From: DYFX01 sp964400625
Lineage (GTDB): Bacteria > Patescibacteriota > Patescibacteriia > SG8-24 > DYFX01
Direction of reading: 5' to 3'
NCBI GenBank assembly: GCA_964400625.1
Contig: CAYNUS010000002.1
Location: 109,013-173,012, forward strand
Length of the DNA: 64,000 nucleotides
The notes beneath the pieces were generated by a model. That model worked only from the letters and a program-made list of their open reading frames with translations. It ran no database searches and had not been told where the DNA came from. The translations under genes were made by a program, and so were the position numbers. Positions 21,260-29,301 of the stretch are shown in pieces (position 1 is the first letter of the stretch; each line of letters begins with the position of its first letter).

Positions 21260-22972
21260 ATGCCTGGAGACAACCCCACGATCGACGACCTGCTGAAGAA
21301 GTCGAAGCTCCCGAGCATCGCTTCGCCCGACGCCCAGGAGAAGTTCTCCGCGAAGATGCGGGCGCTCGACCTGCAGGCCAAGGAACGCGAGACCGCCAAG
21401 CGCGGACAGCTTTTGGGCGTCTCCTACATCAACCTGAAGGGCTTCCCCATCTCCCCCGAAGCGCTGGTGCTCATGTCGCTCGAGCAGGCCAAGGAGCTCA
21501 AGACGGTCGTCTTCCTCCAGACCGGCGACGAGGTGCGCATCGCCGCCGTCGACCCGTCGCTCCCGGCGGTGAAGGAAGCGGCGTTCCAGGTCGGCGAGCG
21601 CGCGCACGCCAACGTCGGCATGTACATCATCTCGGAGGAGAGCTTCGGCCACGCGCTCAAGCTCTACGACACGCTCCCGAAGATCCGCAAGATCGTGAAG
21701 GGCGTCGAGATCACCGAGTCGGACCTGAAGAAGTACCAGGACCAGATGGCGTCCTTCAAGGACCTCGACCGGATGATGAAGAGCGCCGACATCACCGACG
21801 CGGTGACGATCATCATCGCCGGCGCGCTCAAGGGCGACGCCTCGGACATGCACATCGAGGCGGAGGAGAAGGACGTGGTCGTCCGCTACCGCGTCGACGG
21901 CGTGCTCCAGGACGCCGCGCGCCTCGGCAAGGACGTCTGGCCGCGCATCATCTCGCGCATCAAGCTGTTTTCCGCGCTCAAGATCAACGTCACCAACATC
22001 CCGCAGGACGGGCGCTTCACCATCTTCATCGGCGGCAAGAAGACCGAGGTCCGCGTCTCGACGATCCCCACGTCCTACGGCGAATCGGTCGTGATGCGCC
22101 TCCTGAAGCCCTCGACGATCGGCCTCTCCTTCGACGACCTCGGCATCCGCGGCAAGGCCTACGAGCAGCTCAAGGCGCAGGTGGAGCGCCCCAACGGCAT
22201 GATCATCACGACCGGTCCGACCGGTTCCGGTAAGACGACCACGCTCTACGCCACGCTGAAGAAGCTGAACAACGCGGAGACGAAGATCATCACGCTGGAA
22301 GACCCGGTCGAATACTCGCTCGACGGCATCAACCAGTCCCCCATCGACCTCTCGAAGGACTACACCTTCGCCAAGGGCCTGCGCGCCATCCTGCGCCAGG
22401 ACCCCGACGTCATCATGGTCGGCGAAATCCGCGACCTCGAGACGGCCGAGACCGCCATCCAGGCGGCGCTGACCGGCCACTTGATGATCTCCACCATCCA
22501 CACCAACAGCGCGGCCGGCGCCATCCCCCGCTTCCTCTCGATGGGCGTGAAGCCCTTCCTGCTCGCCCCGGCGCTGAACGCCGTCATCGGCCAGCGCCTC
22601 GTGCGCCGCATCTGCAAGGACTGCAAGGCGGAAGTCGCGCTGGAGCCGGAACAGCTGAAGAAGGTGCAGGACATCATGGCGACGCTCTCCCCCGACGCCG
22701 GCGAGAAGCCGGACCTCGCGACGGCCAAGTTCTACAAGGGCAAGGGCTGCAAGACCTGCGGCGACTCCGGCTACAAGGGCCGCCTGGGCATCTACGAGAT
22801 CTTCACCATGAGCCCCGAGATCGAGAAGCTGCTGCTCACCGGCAACGTCTCCGAATACCAGATGCAGGACCTGGCGGTGAAGCAAGGCATGGTCACGATG
22901 GCGCAGGACGGCATCCTGAAGGCGCTCGACGGCCTCACGACGGTCGAGGAAGTGCTCGCGGCCGCGGAATAG
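21260..22972 (+). CDS. pilB: Type IV pilus extension ATPase PilB (GspE family)
   Basis: PilB drives pilus assembly. The 570-residue product has an N-terminal MshEN-like domain, then the ATPase core: SDMHIEAEEKDVVVRYRVDG, Walker A GPTGSGKTTT at 319-328, Asp box ITLEDPVEY, Walker B VIMVGEIRDLET and His box TGHLMISTIHTN. A zinc-binding tetracysteine follows (CKDC ... CKTCG). It pairs functionally with pilT at 6.1 kb; no pilin, PilC or PilQ genes are in the window. Confidence 0.95.
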   Translation: MPGDNPTIDDLLKKSKLPSIASPDAQEKFSAKMRALDLQAKERETAKRGQLLGVSYINLKGFPISPEALVLMSLEQAKELKTVVFLQTGDEVRIAAVDPSLPAVKEAAFQVGERAHANVGMYIISEESFGHALKLYDTLPKIRKIVKGVEITESDLKKYQDQMASFKDLDRMMKSADITDAVTIIIAGALKGDASDMHIEAEEKDVVVRYRVDGVLQDAARLGKDVWPRIISRIKLFSALKINVTNIPQDGRFTIFIGGKKTEVRVSTIPTSYGESVVMRLLKPSTIGLSFDDLGIRGKAYEQLKAQVERPNGMIITTGPTGSGKTTTLYATLKKLNNAETKIITLEDPVEYSLDGINQSPIDLSKDYTFAKGLRAILRQDPDVIMVGEIRDLETAETAIQAALTGHLMISTIHTNSAAGAIPRFLSMGVKPFLLAPALNAVIGQRLVRRICKDCKAEVALEPEQLKKVQDIMATLSPDAGEKPDLATAKFYKGKGCKTCGDSGYKGRLGIYEIFTMSPEIEKLLLTGNVSEYQMQDLAVKQGMVTMAQDGILKALDGLTTVEEVLAAAE

Positions 22973-22984
22973 CGGAAAGAAAAG

Positions 22985-23013
22985 ACCCCGTCCCGACATG
23001 CGTCGGGGCGGGG
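22985..23013. terminator. Bidirectional terminator
   Basis: CCCCG-CCCGAC and GTCGGG-CGGGG arms between two convergent genes, with T runs on both sides (GTTTC on plus, TCTTTTC on minus). Confidence 0.7.
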
Positions 23014-23015
23014 TT

Positions 23016-24545
23016 TCAGTCTTGGCCGGAGACGATCACTTTCGGGAGCTTCACGTCGCCGGGCTTGAGCTCGGGCTCATGCTTCAGGCCGTGCTTGTCC
23101 ATGATCAGGTTCCGGATGTCCTTGTCGGCGATCGACACGAACGCGCGTCCGTGGTCGTCCTGCTTGGTCCTGCCGTGGCGGATCTCGTGGACCAGCACCT
23201 CGATCAGCGTGTCGATCGAGACGAGGCAGTTCTCCAGGATGAAGACCTCCGGCGGGGAGGCCGGATCGTCCGGCTTCCACGTGCACCAGCCCCACGTCTT
23301 GGTCATCGCCTCGGTGAGAGGCGCGAACAGGCGGAAGTTCCAGGCGCGCGCTTCCGGGTACTCGGCGAAGACGAGCTCGAGGCCGCGCGTGAGGCGCGTG
23401 AGGGCCTCGCCCTTCGGTTCGACGAGCCGGTAGGTCATCCCCTGCGTGAACTCCGGCACGAGCTTGCGCGCCTCGGGCACGCCGCACATGATGAAGAACC
23501 TGCGGAGGAAGTGGTTGCCGACGGAGACCGTCCTGCGGCGGAAGGTGTGGCGGACGAACTCGTCGATGTAGACCTCTTCGGAGGCGATGACGGCGTCGTC
23601 GCCATGCAGGCGATGCCAGGCGGCGAGCCATTCGGCCGCCGCCGGGACGGGAACGCCCGACGCGGTGTTGTTGAGGGCTTCCGCCTCGAGCGTCGCCTCG
23701 CCCGCCATGATCGCGGTCGCGATCTCGACGATGCGGTCGACGTCCGAGAGGTTCGAGAGCAGCTTGCCGATCTCGACCAGCACCTTGCCGAAGTCCGCGA
23801 ACGTCCGTTCCTCCGTCACCAGAGGACGCTTGTCGTCCGTGCGCTTCTTGAGGACGCTGTAGTCGTAGAGCGACTTCTTGCCCTTCGAGCAGTAGGCCAT
23901 CGTGCCGAGCGAGAAGACGCGCGTGGCGTCGGGATCGGACTTCGGGAAGGCCGCGGCGACGCCGCGGAGCTGGAAGACCGCCTTCGGGCCCGCCAGGTAC
24001 TTGAAGTACCGGTCGGCGCGCCGCAGCATCATCCTCATCCCGTCGGTCTGCGTGAGGTAGACGTATGTCATCCCTGCCGGCGCCCACTCGAGCTTGTCGA
24101 CGCGTTCGATCCGGGTCCCGAGCGGGTCCTTGTCGACGGCGTTCCGCAGGTACTCGCGCAGGACGCGGAAGTCCTTCATCGGATCGTCGCCGATCGGCGC
24201 GGTCCAGTTCTTGGCGGCGCGCAGGGTGAACGGCGTCTCGATCAGCTTCTCCCTGTCAGGAGCGCCTTCGAACGCGCGGAGGATCATCTGATGATGCTCC
24301 TTGCCGTCGACCTTCTTCTTGGCCGTGGTGTAGGTCAGGAAGTACTGGCCGGCCTCGTCGCTGGAACCGATCCAGACGTCGATGCCGAGGTTGAGCGCGG
24401 CGATGGCCGCGTACTTCGTCCCCGAACCGAACCATCCGCCCTGCGTGTCGTCCTCCAAGTTGTCGTCCTTGGAGGAAGCGCCGAGCAGCATCAGGTACAA
24501 CCGCGGGCATTCCCCGCGGTTCGAAATCCGCAGGTATTTGCTCAC
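23016..24545 (-). CDS. Circularly permuted GHKL ATPase fused to a HEXXH metalloprotease domain
   Basis: A 509-residue protein. The N-terminal ISNRGE...LMLLGASSKDD and the lid motif GGWFGSGTKYA at 36-46 precede the N-box EYLRNAVDKD at 131-140, the reverse of the order in ordinary GHKL ATPases. This matches a phage and bacterial family related to T4 rIIA that I recall as permuted. A long middle region follows, then HEIRH at 453-457 with another His in DDHGRAF, a zinc-protease signature. The GTG start at 24545 is set by GAGGAGG upstream. The target is unknown; an ATP-gated protease is inference. Confidence 0.7.
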   Translation of the reverse strand: MSKYLRISNRGECPRLYLMLLGASSKDDNLEDDTQGGWFGSGTKYAAIAALNLGIDVWIGSSDEAGQYFLTYTTAKKKVDGKEHHQMILRAFEGAPDREKLIETPFTLRAAKNWTAPIGDDPMKDFRVLREYLRNAVDKDPLGTRIERVDKLEWAPAGMTYVYLTQTDGMRMMLRRADRYFKYLAGPKAVFQLRGVAAAFPKSDPDATRVFSLGTMAYCSKGKKSLYDYSVLKKRTDDKRPLVTEERTFADFGKVLVEIGKLLSNLSDVDRIVEIATAIMAGEATLEAEALNNTASGVPVPAAAEWLAAWHRLHGDDAVIASEEVYIDEFVRHTFRRRTVSVGNHFLRRFFIMCGVPEARKLVPEFTQGMTYRLVEPKGEALTRLTRGLELVFAEYPEARAWNFRLFAPLTEAMTKTWGWCTWKPDDPASPPEVFILENCLVSIDTLIEVLVHEIRHGRTKQDDHGRAFVSIADKDIRNLIMDKHGLKHEPELKPGDVKLPKVIVSGQD

Positions 24546-24612
24546 GGCGAGCCTCCTCTGAAAAAGGGTTGAAAAGGGCTTGCATCGAGGCTAGCACGCC
24601 TCACCGCCCCTT

Positions 24613-25041
24613 TCAACCCCCGACCCTCACTTCGCGCCGGTCGCCGCCGAGATGCTTCAGGCGGACCATGATCGTCCCTTTAGGAAGCATCGCCTTCACG
24701 CGGTCGGCCCATTCGATCAGGACGACGGCGTCGGGGCGGCCGAAATATTCCTCGATGCCGATGGGGCGCAGTTCCGCGACGCCGCCGCGATAGGCGTCCG
24801 CGTGCACGAAATACGCCGGACCGGACTTCCGCTTGAGCCGATGCTCATGCATGAAGATGAAGGTCGGGCTCTGGACGCGCTCCTTCACGCCGAGCGCCTT
24901 GGCGAAGGCCTGCGCGAAGGTCGTCTTGCCGGCGCCGAGGTTCCCGATGAGCGCGACGACCTCGCCGCCCTTCATGCGCTTGGCGAGGGCGGCGGCGATC
25001 TTCGCGGTCTCTCCCGGTTTCGAGGTGACGTGGCGTTCCAT
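24613..25041 (-). CDS. tsaE: tRNA threonylcarbamoyladenosine biosynthesis ATPase TsaE
   Basis: TsaE is the ATPase partner of TsaD/TsaB in making t6A37 on ANN-decoding tRNAs. The 142-residue product has Walker A GNLGAGKTTFAQAF, the QSPTFIF switch, HADAYR and IEWADR. Its start lies one base after the tsaD stop, so the genes are co-transcribed. tsaB and tsaC are not in the window. Confidence 0.94.
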   Translation of the reverse strand: MERHVTSKPGETAKIAAALAKRMKGGEVVALIGNLGAGKTTFAQAFAKALGVKERVQSPTFIFMHEHRLKRKSGPAYFVHADAYRGGVAELRPIGIEEYFGRPDAVVLIEWADRVKAMLPKGTIMVRLKHLGGDRREVRVGG

Positions 25042-25042
25042 A

Positions 25043-26071
25043 TCAGCGGCCGAGTTCCCAGGACGGATCGGGCTCCATCCCCTTCCACGCGTCGTGCTTC
25101 TTCTTGGAGAAGCGGAAATATCCGGCCATGGCGATCATGGCGGCGTTGTCGGTGCAGTATTCGAACGGCGGGATGACGCAGGCGACGCCGTCGAGATCCT
25201 TCGCGACCGCGGCAGAGAGCGTCTCGCGGAGCAGGCGGTTGGCGGCGACGCCGCCGGCGAGGAAGACGGTCTTGGCCTTCTTGGCGCGCGCGGCGCGGAT
25301 CGTCTTCGCGACGAGCACGTCGACCGCGGCGGCCTGGAAGGAGGCGCAGAGGTCGTTCACTTCCTGCGCGTTCCAAGCCTTCTTGCGCTGGAGCGTATAG
25401 AGGACGGCCGTCTTGAGGCCCGAGAAGCTGAAATCGAAATGCGGCTTGTTCAGGAGCGGGCGCGGGAACGCGAACTTCTCCGGGTCGCCCTCGAGCGCGC
25501 GCTTGGCGACGGTCGGGCCGCCCGGGTAGCCGAGGTCGAGCATCTTCGCGACCTTGTCGAAGGCTTCGCCCGCGGCGTCGTCGACGGTGCAGCCGACGAG
25601 CTCGTACTTCCCGAAGCCCTTCATCAGGATGAGTTCGGTGTGGCCGCCCGAGACGACGAGGATGAGCGCCGGCAATCCGTACGCCGCCGTCTCCTTCGAG
25701 ACGTCCTTGCCGATCCAATTGGCCGCGATGTGGCCTTCGATGTGGTTCACGCCGACGAGCGGGAGGTCCCAGCCGTACGCGAGCGCGCGCGCGAAATCGG
25801 TGCCGACGCGGAGCGACGTGATGAGGCCGGGGCCGCGCGTGACGGCGATGCCGTCGAGGTCCTTCGCGCCGACGCCGAGCTCGTCGATGAGGGGCGGTAG
25901 CGTCTCGGCATGGAGGCGCGCGGCGACTTCCGGGACGACCCCGCCGTAGGCCGCGTGCTTCAGGACCTGCGTGGCCGTGAGATGCTTCTCGATGCGCGAA
26001 ATCCCCCGCTCCACGCGGAGCAGGGCGACGGAGGTCTCGTCGCAGGATGTCTCGATGCCGAGGATGCGCAT
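25043..26071 (-). CDS. tsaD: tRNA N6-adenosine threonylcarbamoyltransferase TsaD
   Basis: TsaD transfers the threonylcarbamoyl group to A37. The 342-residue protein starts MRILGIETSCDETS, carries the metal-binding HIEGH motif (HMEGH in many homologues), VSGGHTELILM, DDAAGEAFDKVAKMLDLGYPGGP and the C-terminal GGVAANRLLRE and CTDNAAMIA motifs. The start at 26071 is set by homology. tsaE follows immediately, and an ECF sigma factor is divergent. Confidence 0.97.
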   Translation of the reverse strand: MRILGIETSCDETSVALLRVERGISRIEKHLTATQVLKHAAYGGVVPEVAARLHAETLPPLIDELGVGAKDLDGIAVTRGPGLITSLRVGTDFARALAYGWDLPLVGVNHIEGHIAANWIGKDVSKETAAYGLPALILVVSGGHTELILMKGFGKYELVGCTVDDAAGEAFDKVAKMLDLGYPGGPTVAKRALEGDPEKFAFPRPLLNKPHFDFSFSGLKTAVLYTLQRKKAWNAQEVNDLCASFQAAAVDVLVAKTIRAARAKKAKTVFLAGGVAANRLLRETLSAAVAKDLDGVACVIPPFEYCTDNAAMIAMAGYFRFSKKKHDAWKGMEPDPSWELGR

Positions 26072-26078
26072 GGGATGG

Positions 26079-26107
26079 TTGACAGTCGCGATTCCAGATG
26101 GTAGAAC
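26079..26107 (+). promoter_or_regulatory. Promoter of the ECF sigma factor gene
   Basis: TTGACA and TAGAAC with a 17-base spacer. It is a housekeeping-type promoter, not a visible ECF-type autoregulatory one. Confidence 0.7.
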
Positions 26108-26140
26108 AGATTGTCGCACATTTCAAGGAAGGAGGCGACG

Positions 26141-26668
26141 ATGGACGGACGGCCCGACGCCATGGGTTTCACCGAGTTCTACCGTTCCTACCTGCCGAAG
26201 CTCATCAGCCTCGCCAAACGTCTCCTCCGGGAAGACGCGGACGAGGTGGAAGACCTGCTCCAGGACGTCTGGATCAAGGGCGTCCGAGCCTGGCCGCCGC
26301 GCGAGATCCGGTTCGCCGGATCCTGGCTCGGGACCATCCTGGTCAATGAAGCGCTCGGCCGGAAACGGCGCGCCAAGCGCCGGCCCCTGCCCCTCATCGC
26401 CCGCCCGGGCGAGGAGCCGCCCGAGCCGGTCGACACGGCGCCGCCGCCCGACGAGACCGTCCTCCGCCGCCAAGTGCGCGACGCGATCACGCACCTTGAA
26501 GCGCGCGCGCCCGGACAGGTCGCGGTCCTCCGCCTCGTCTGCATCGAAGGCCGCACCTACTCCGAAGCCGGGCGCCAGCTCGGCATCGCCGAAGGCACCG
26601 CCAAGAGCCAGACCTTCAAAGCCATCGCCCAGCTCCGCCAGTCCCTCACCGCCCCCAAGGCCGCGTGA
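26141..26668 (+). CDS. ECF-type RNA polymerase sigma factor
   Basis: A 175-residue sigma-70-family protein with only regions 2 and 4. Region 2 is FYRSYLPKLISLAKRLLREDADEVEDLLQDVWIK, with the DLLQDVW core contact. Region 4 is RQVRDAI...VLRLVCIEGRTYSEAGRQLGIAEGTAKSQTFKAIAQLR, a helix-turn-helix. The ATG at 26141 follows AAGGAGG. No anti-sigma factor is adjacent; the gene converges on a secreted metzincin-like lipoprotein gene. Confidence 0.9.
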   Translation: MDGRPDAMGFTEFYRSYLPKLISLAKRLLREDADEVEDLLQDVWIKGVRAWPPREIRFAGSWLGTILVNEALGRKRRAKRRPLPLIARPGEEPPEPVDTAPPPDETVLRRQVRDAITHLEARAPGQVAVLRLVCIEGRTYSEAGRQLGIAEGTAKSQTFKAIAQLRQSLTAPKAA

Positions 26669-26684
26669 GGGATTTTTTCATCAA

Positions 26685-26713
26685 GAAAAAACCGGCCGTT
26701 CAGCGACGGCCGG
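26685..26713 (-). terminator. Terminator of the metzincin lipoprotein gene
   Basis: CCGGCCGT and ACGGCCGG arms followed by TTTTTTC on the minus strand. On the plus strand it may also end the sigma factor transcript. Confidence 0.8.
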
Positions 26714-27470
26714 CGAGATACGGGTCTTCGGAGTTTCCGGCGGCGCTCCGGAGCGATGCCGGATAGCGTCCGTTGATGTCGCCGATGGCTTCATCGATCG
26801 CGTCGTCGTGGCGCTGTTGGCCGAGGTTCAGGATGAACTGCTCCGTCGGGCCCCAGGTGGCGGCGTTGCGGTCCATGATGCAGCGGCCTTCGCCGGGCGG
26901 ACGGTCCGGGCACGGCGCGCCGAGGTCGGCGCCGCAGTAGTGGTGCCCGATGCCGAGAAGATGCGCGAACTCGTGAAGGAAGATGCCTTCCCAGACGAGG
27001 TAGACGGTGTCGCCGTCGGCGTACGAGGTGCCGGTATGGCCGAGGACCGCGTAGAATTCGGCGTCGTCGTCATCCAGCGAGAACGAGAAGTCCCAGCCGG
27101 GATACGCGAGCTCGGCCATGCGTTCGAGCGCCTTCATATGCTCGTCCTCGCTCGCCCACGGCGGGTCGTAGGCGATGGGCGCGGCGTAGCGGACCTCGAC
27201 GCGGATGCGGCGATCGGTCCGCGCGCGGACGTACGCTTCCTTGTAACGGTCCTTGTGGACCAGCATCCACTGCCACCAGTCGCCGGTGAGCGCGTTGTCG
27301 CCGGCGAAGTCCCAGACCGCGCCGTTGTACCCGCGCCAGAGCTCGTGGAGCGGATCGGGCGGCTCGGCGGGGCACGCGGCGTCGGGCGGGGCGCCCATGT
27401 CAGGCGCGCCGGGACAGGACGAGATGAACGCGAGGCCCAGAAGGACCGGGATCAGGAGTCGAAAGGTCAT
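26700..27470 (-). CDS. Secreted metzincin-like zinc protease lipoprotein
   Basis: A 256-residue protein with a lipoprotein signal (hydrophobic core, lipobox ISSC, Cys19). The catalytic motif HEFAHLLGIGH at 166-176 is a full metzincin HExxHxxGxxH, and IMD around 199 fits the Met-turn. It should be an extracellular membrane-anchored zinc endopeptidase. Extra cysteine pairs in the second half suggest disulfides. The ATG at 27470 follows GGGGAGG. It is divergent from the tRNA-Glu leader and shares a palindromic promoter region with it. Confidence 0.82.
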   Translation of the reverse strand: MTFRLLIPVLLGLAFISSCPGAPDMGAPPDAACPAEPPDPLHELWRGYNGAVWDFAGDNALTGDWWQWMLVHKDRYKEAYVRARTDRRIRVEVRYAAPIAYDPPWASEDEHMKALERMAELAYPGWDFSFSLDDDDAEFYAVLGHTGTSYADGDTVYLVWEGIFLHEFAHLLGIGHHYCGADLGAPCPDRPPGEGRCIMDRNAATWGPTEQFILNLGQQRHDDAIDEAIGDINGRYPASLRSAAGNSEDPYLAGRR

Positions 27471-27487
27471 ACAGCCTCCCCGCCCCC

Positions 27488-27515
27488 ACCCTAGCGCACG
27501 AGCCCGCACCGTCAA
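27488..27515 (-). promoter_or_regulatory. Promoter of the metzincin lipoprotein gene
   Basis: TTGACG and TAGGGT with a 16-base spacer on the minus strand. The -35 forms one half of the palindrome at 27510-27523. Confidence 0.55.
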
Positions 27516-27517
27516 GC

Positions 27518-27546
27518 TTGACGCCTCCCGGTTTTTCCATTAGATT
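27518..27546 (+). promoter_or_regulatory. Promoter of the tRNA-Glu leader
   Basis: TTGACG and TAGATT with a 17-base spacer. The -35 is the other half of the palindrome CGTCAAGCTTGACG, back to back with the -35 of the lipoprotein gene. Confidence 0.7.
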
Positions 27547-27552
27547 ATGCTT

Positions 27553-27647
27553 GTTCATTCAAGGGGCGTGTTTTACGCGACCGCGTAAAACTCCTTGAAT
27601 GCCATCAAGTCCACGCCTGCGTGGACGCGAAGAAGGAGCGACGCCGC
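27553..27647 (+). ncRNA. Structured tRNA leader element, copy 2 (before tRNA-Glu)
   Basis: Transcribed stretch between the promoter and tRNA-Glu. Hairpin 1 (27570-27591) has arms GTTTTACGC / GCGTAAAAC around GACC. Relative to copy 1, two base pairs have changed on both sides, keeping the pairing. An outer stem CATTCAAGG / CCTTGAATG (27556-27564 with 27593-27601) encloses it in this copy only. Hairpin 2 (27609-27626) is identical to copy 1. The identical block 27601-27632 ends 15 bases before the mature tRNA. Function unknown. Confidence 0.6.
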
Positions 27648-27722
27648 GGCCTCATCGTCTAACGGCTAGGACGGCTCCCTTTCACGGAGCAAATAGGGGT
27701 TCGATTCCCCTTGGGGCTACCA
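27648..27722 (+). tRNA. tRNA-Glu(TTC)
   Basis: A 75-base cloverleaf with encoded CCA. Acceptor GGCCTCA pairs with TGGGGCT (two G-T pairs), the anticodon stem is GCTCC / GGAGC, loop CTTTCAC gives anticodon TTC at 27681-27683, and the T-loop is TTCGATT. Its 3' half is overlapped on the other strand by the end of the recombinase gene, and its last 12 bases recur with one mismatch at 40194-40205. Confidence 0.96.
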
Positions 27723-29214
27723 AAAGAGACTCTTCCGCAAGAAGAGTCTCTTTTAGTTGGAAGATTGGCGACAATTCGGCAGTTCCAAACCGCCTACCGT
27801 CGAAAGGGAGCCGATTCCTGAAAATGAGACCCTGGAGGCGGATTCTGGCCGGGTAATTCTCTTCCAATTCCAACCAAGTCTTTGCGGGCTTGCTGGCGAA
27901 TTCCAAGCAATAGCCAAGCGCCTCCCCCAGGTTCACCCCGTCTCCACGCCCGTCTTCAAGTAGGGTCTCTTGCTCCTCGATACGGGCATTGATAATGGCC
28001 CGCTGTTCGACAAAATCTCTCGTCGAATATGTGCCGTCCCTGTGCAGATCGTAGACGCGCTGCCTTTCCATCTGGAGTTTTTCCATTTTTGAACGGGCTG
28101 CAGTGGCTTGCACATCAAAATTCTTGTGCTTGGTTTTCAAGATGTCCCCGATTACTGCCCTGAACAGCTGCTCACGTTGTTGATCCAGGGCGATGCCTGA
28201 CAAATGCTTCATGAAGGCGAGCTCGAAGTCGTCTTTCGCATGCGAACCCTTTTTCGAGCAACCTTTCGTGAAATGATGATAATACGGATAACGTCTCTCC
28301 CCCGACCGTGAAACGCTCCCAGTGAATGGGCTGCCGCACTCCGCGCATATAATCAATTTTCGGAGAGGGAACATCGCGTTGTCTGTGGACCGTGGTTTTG
28401 CCCAAGCGGATGCCCTGCCCGGCTTTCCCTGGCAGGCAAGGAACACTTGCCGTGACACGATTGGCTCAAAACCACCGGGCCATTCGCCAAACTTCGACCG
28501 GATGATGCCGCAATAGACGGGGTTCCTGAGCATCTTCTGAACCTCCTGCAGCTTGATAGGCTTCCCACGCCTCGTACGCAGGCCCCGCCCCGTCCAATAC
28601 GCCGCCAGCGCTTTGTAGGTGCGGCCCCCTTTAGCGTATTCCTCAAAACCCGCCCGCACGATTGGCGCGGCTTCAGGATCGGGAACGATGTTCGTTTTCT
28701 TGCCGCGTACGGGCTTGTAATACCCCAGTGGAGACGCCCAAACCCAGTAACCTTCCTGCACTCGCTTTTCCATGCCCGTCTTTGACGCTACCGATCGCAA
28801 GCCATTATCCCATTCGGCCCTGGCGGCCATTACGGTCTCCAGGAACTTTCCAGTCGGGTCTTCGGTCGTGGGCTCGGTGACAGAAACGATGCGGGTGCCG
28901 GATTTTTGCAGGAGTGTCTTTAGCGCAAGGTGATCGCCGGTGTTCCTGGCGAATCTATCAAACCTGTAGACCAGGAAGAAGTCGATTCGATTCTTCTTCT
29001 TGGTACAGAACGTTATGGCCTTATTGAATTCGGTACGGTCGGCTGTCTTGGCCGATTCACCCATTTCGATAAATACGGCCAACACATGCCAACCATGCTT
29101 TTCAGCGTGCTCGCGGCAAAGAAAAGCCTGGGTCTCCAAACTAGTCCCCTCGATCTGTTCCTTCGAGGAGACCCGGCAGTAGATGATGCATGTTTTCTGG
29201 TCCGTGCAGTTCAT
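27682..29214 (-). CDS. Large serine recombinase (site-specific integrase)
   Basis: A 510-residue serine recombinase. The resolvase domain starts IIYCRVSSKEQIEGTSLETQ, with the catalytic serine in RVS (Ser16). A recombinase domain follows (GYYKPVRGKK ... RGLRTRRGKPIKLQEVQKMLRNPVYCG), then a zinc ribbon beginning CAECGSPFTG and a coiled-coil segment. The last dozen residues (ending RGIEPLFAP) are encoded antisense to the tRNA-Glu 3' half, and the preceding stretch is antisense to the tRNA terminator. It is the predicted integrase of the island at 27.7-40.2 kb. A run of sixteen G stands ten bases before the ATG. Confidence 0.93.
   Translation of the reverse strand: MNCTDQKTCIIYCRVSSKEQIEGTSLETQAFLCREHAEKHGWHVLAVFIEMGESAKTADRTEFNKAITFCTKKKNRIDFFLVYRFDRFARNTGDHLALKTLLQKSGTRIVSVTEPTTEDPTGKFLETVMAARAEWDNGLRSVASKTGMEKRVQEGYWVWASPLGYYKPVRGKKTNIVPDPEAAPIVRAGFEEYAKGGRTYKALAAYWTGRGLRTRRGKPIKLQEVQKMLRNPVYCGIIRSKFGEWPGGFEPIVSRQVFLACQGKPGRASAWAKPRSTDNAMFPLRKLIICAECGSPFTGSVSRSGERRYPYYHHFTKGCSKKGSHAKDDFELAFMKHLSGIALDQQREQLFRAVIGDILKTKHKNFDVQATAARSKMEKLQMERQRVYDLHRDGTYSTRDFVEQRAIINARIEEQETLLEDGRGDGVNLGEALGYCLEFASKPAKTWLELEENYPARIRLQGLIFRNRLPFDGRRFGTAELSPIFQLKETLLAEESLLVAPRGIEPLFAP
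27711..27722 (+). repeat. Left attachment-site candidate
   Basis: TTGGGGCTACCA, the 3' end of tRNA-Glu including CCA. It matches 40194-40205 at 11 of 12 positions. Confidence 0.5.
27722..27756 (+). terminator. Terminator of tRNA-Glu
   Basis: AAAGAGACTCTT and AAGAGTCTCTTT arms around a short loop, directly after the tRNA CCA. The stem is AT-rich at its base, so it can act on either strand. Confidence 0.8.
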
Positions 29215-29224
29215 GTGGCTTTTA

Positions 29225-29240
29225 CCCCCCCCCCCCCCCC
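29225..29240. repeat. Homopolymer of 16 C (G on the recombinase strand)
   Basis: An uninterrupted run of sixteen C on the plus strand. Read on the recombinase strand, the G run ends ten bases before the ATG, in the Shine-Dalgarno region. Such tracts change length by slippage. Confidence 0.9.
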
Positions 29241-29301
29241 TAAAACCGGGCGTGTTCGGGAGTATTAAAAACTTATATTTTCAATACAATTAGCCAAAAA
29301 A

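Noticed and set aside
27599..27856. Small open frame through the tRNA-Glu leader and tRNA
   Set aside because: The same leader block is read in a different frame in copy 1, and the frame passes through a tRNA gene. RNA conservation explains the similarity better than coding.
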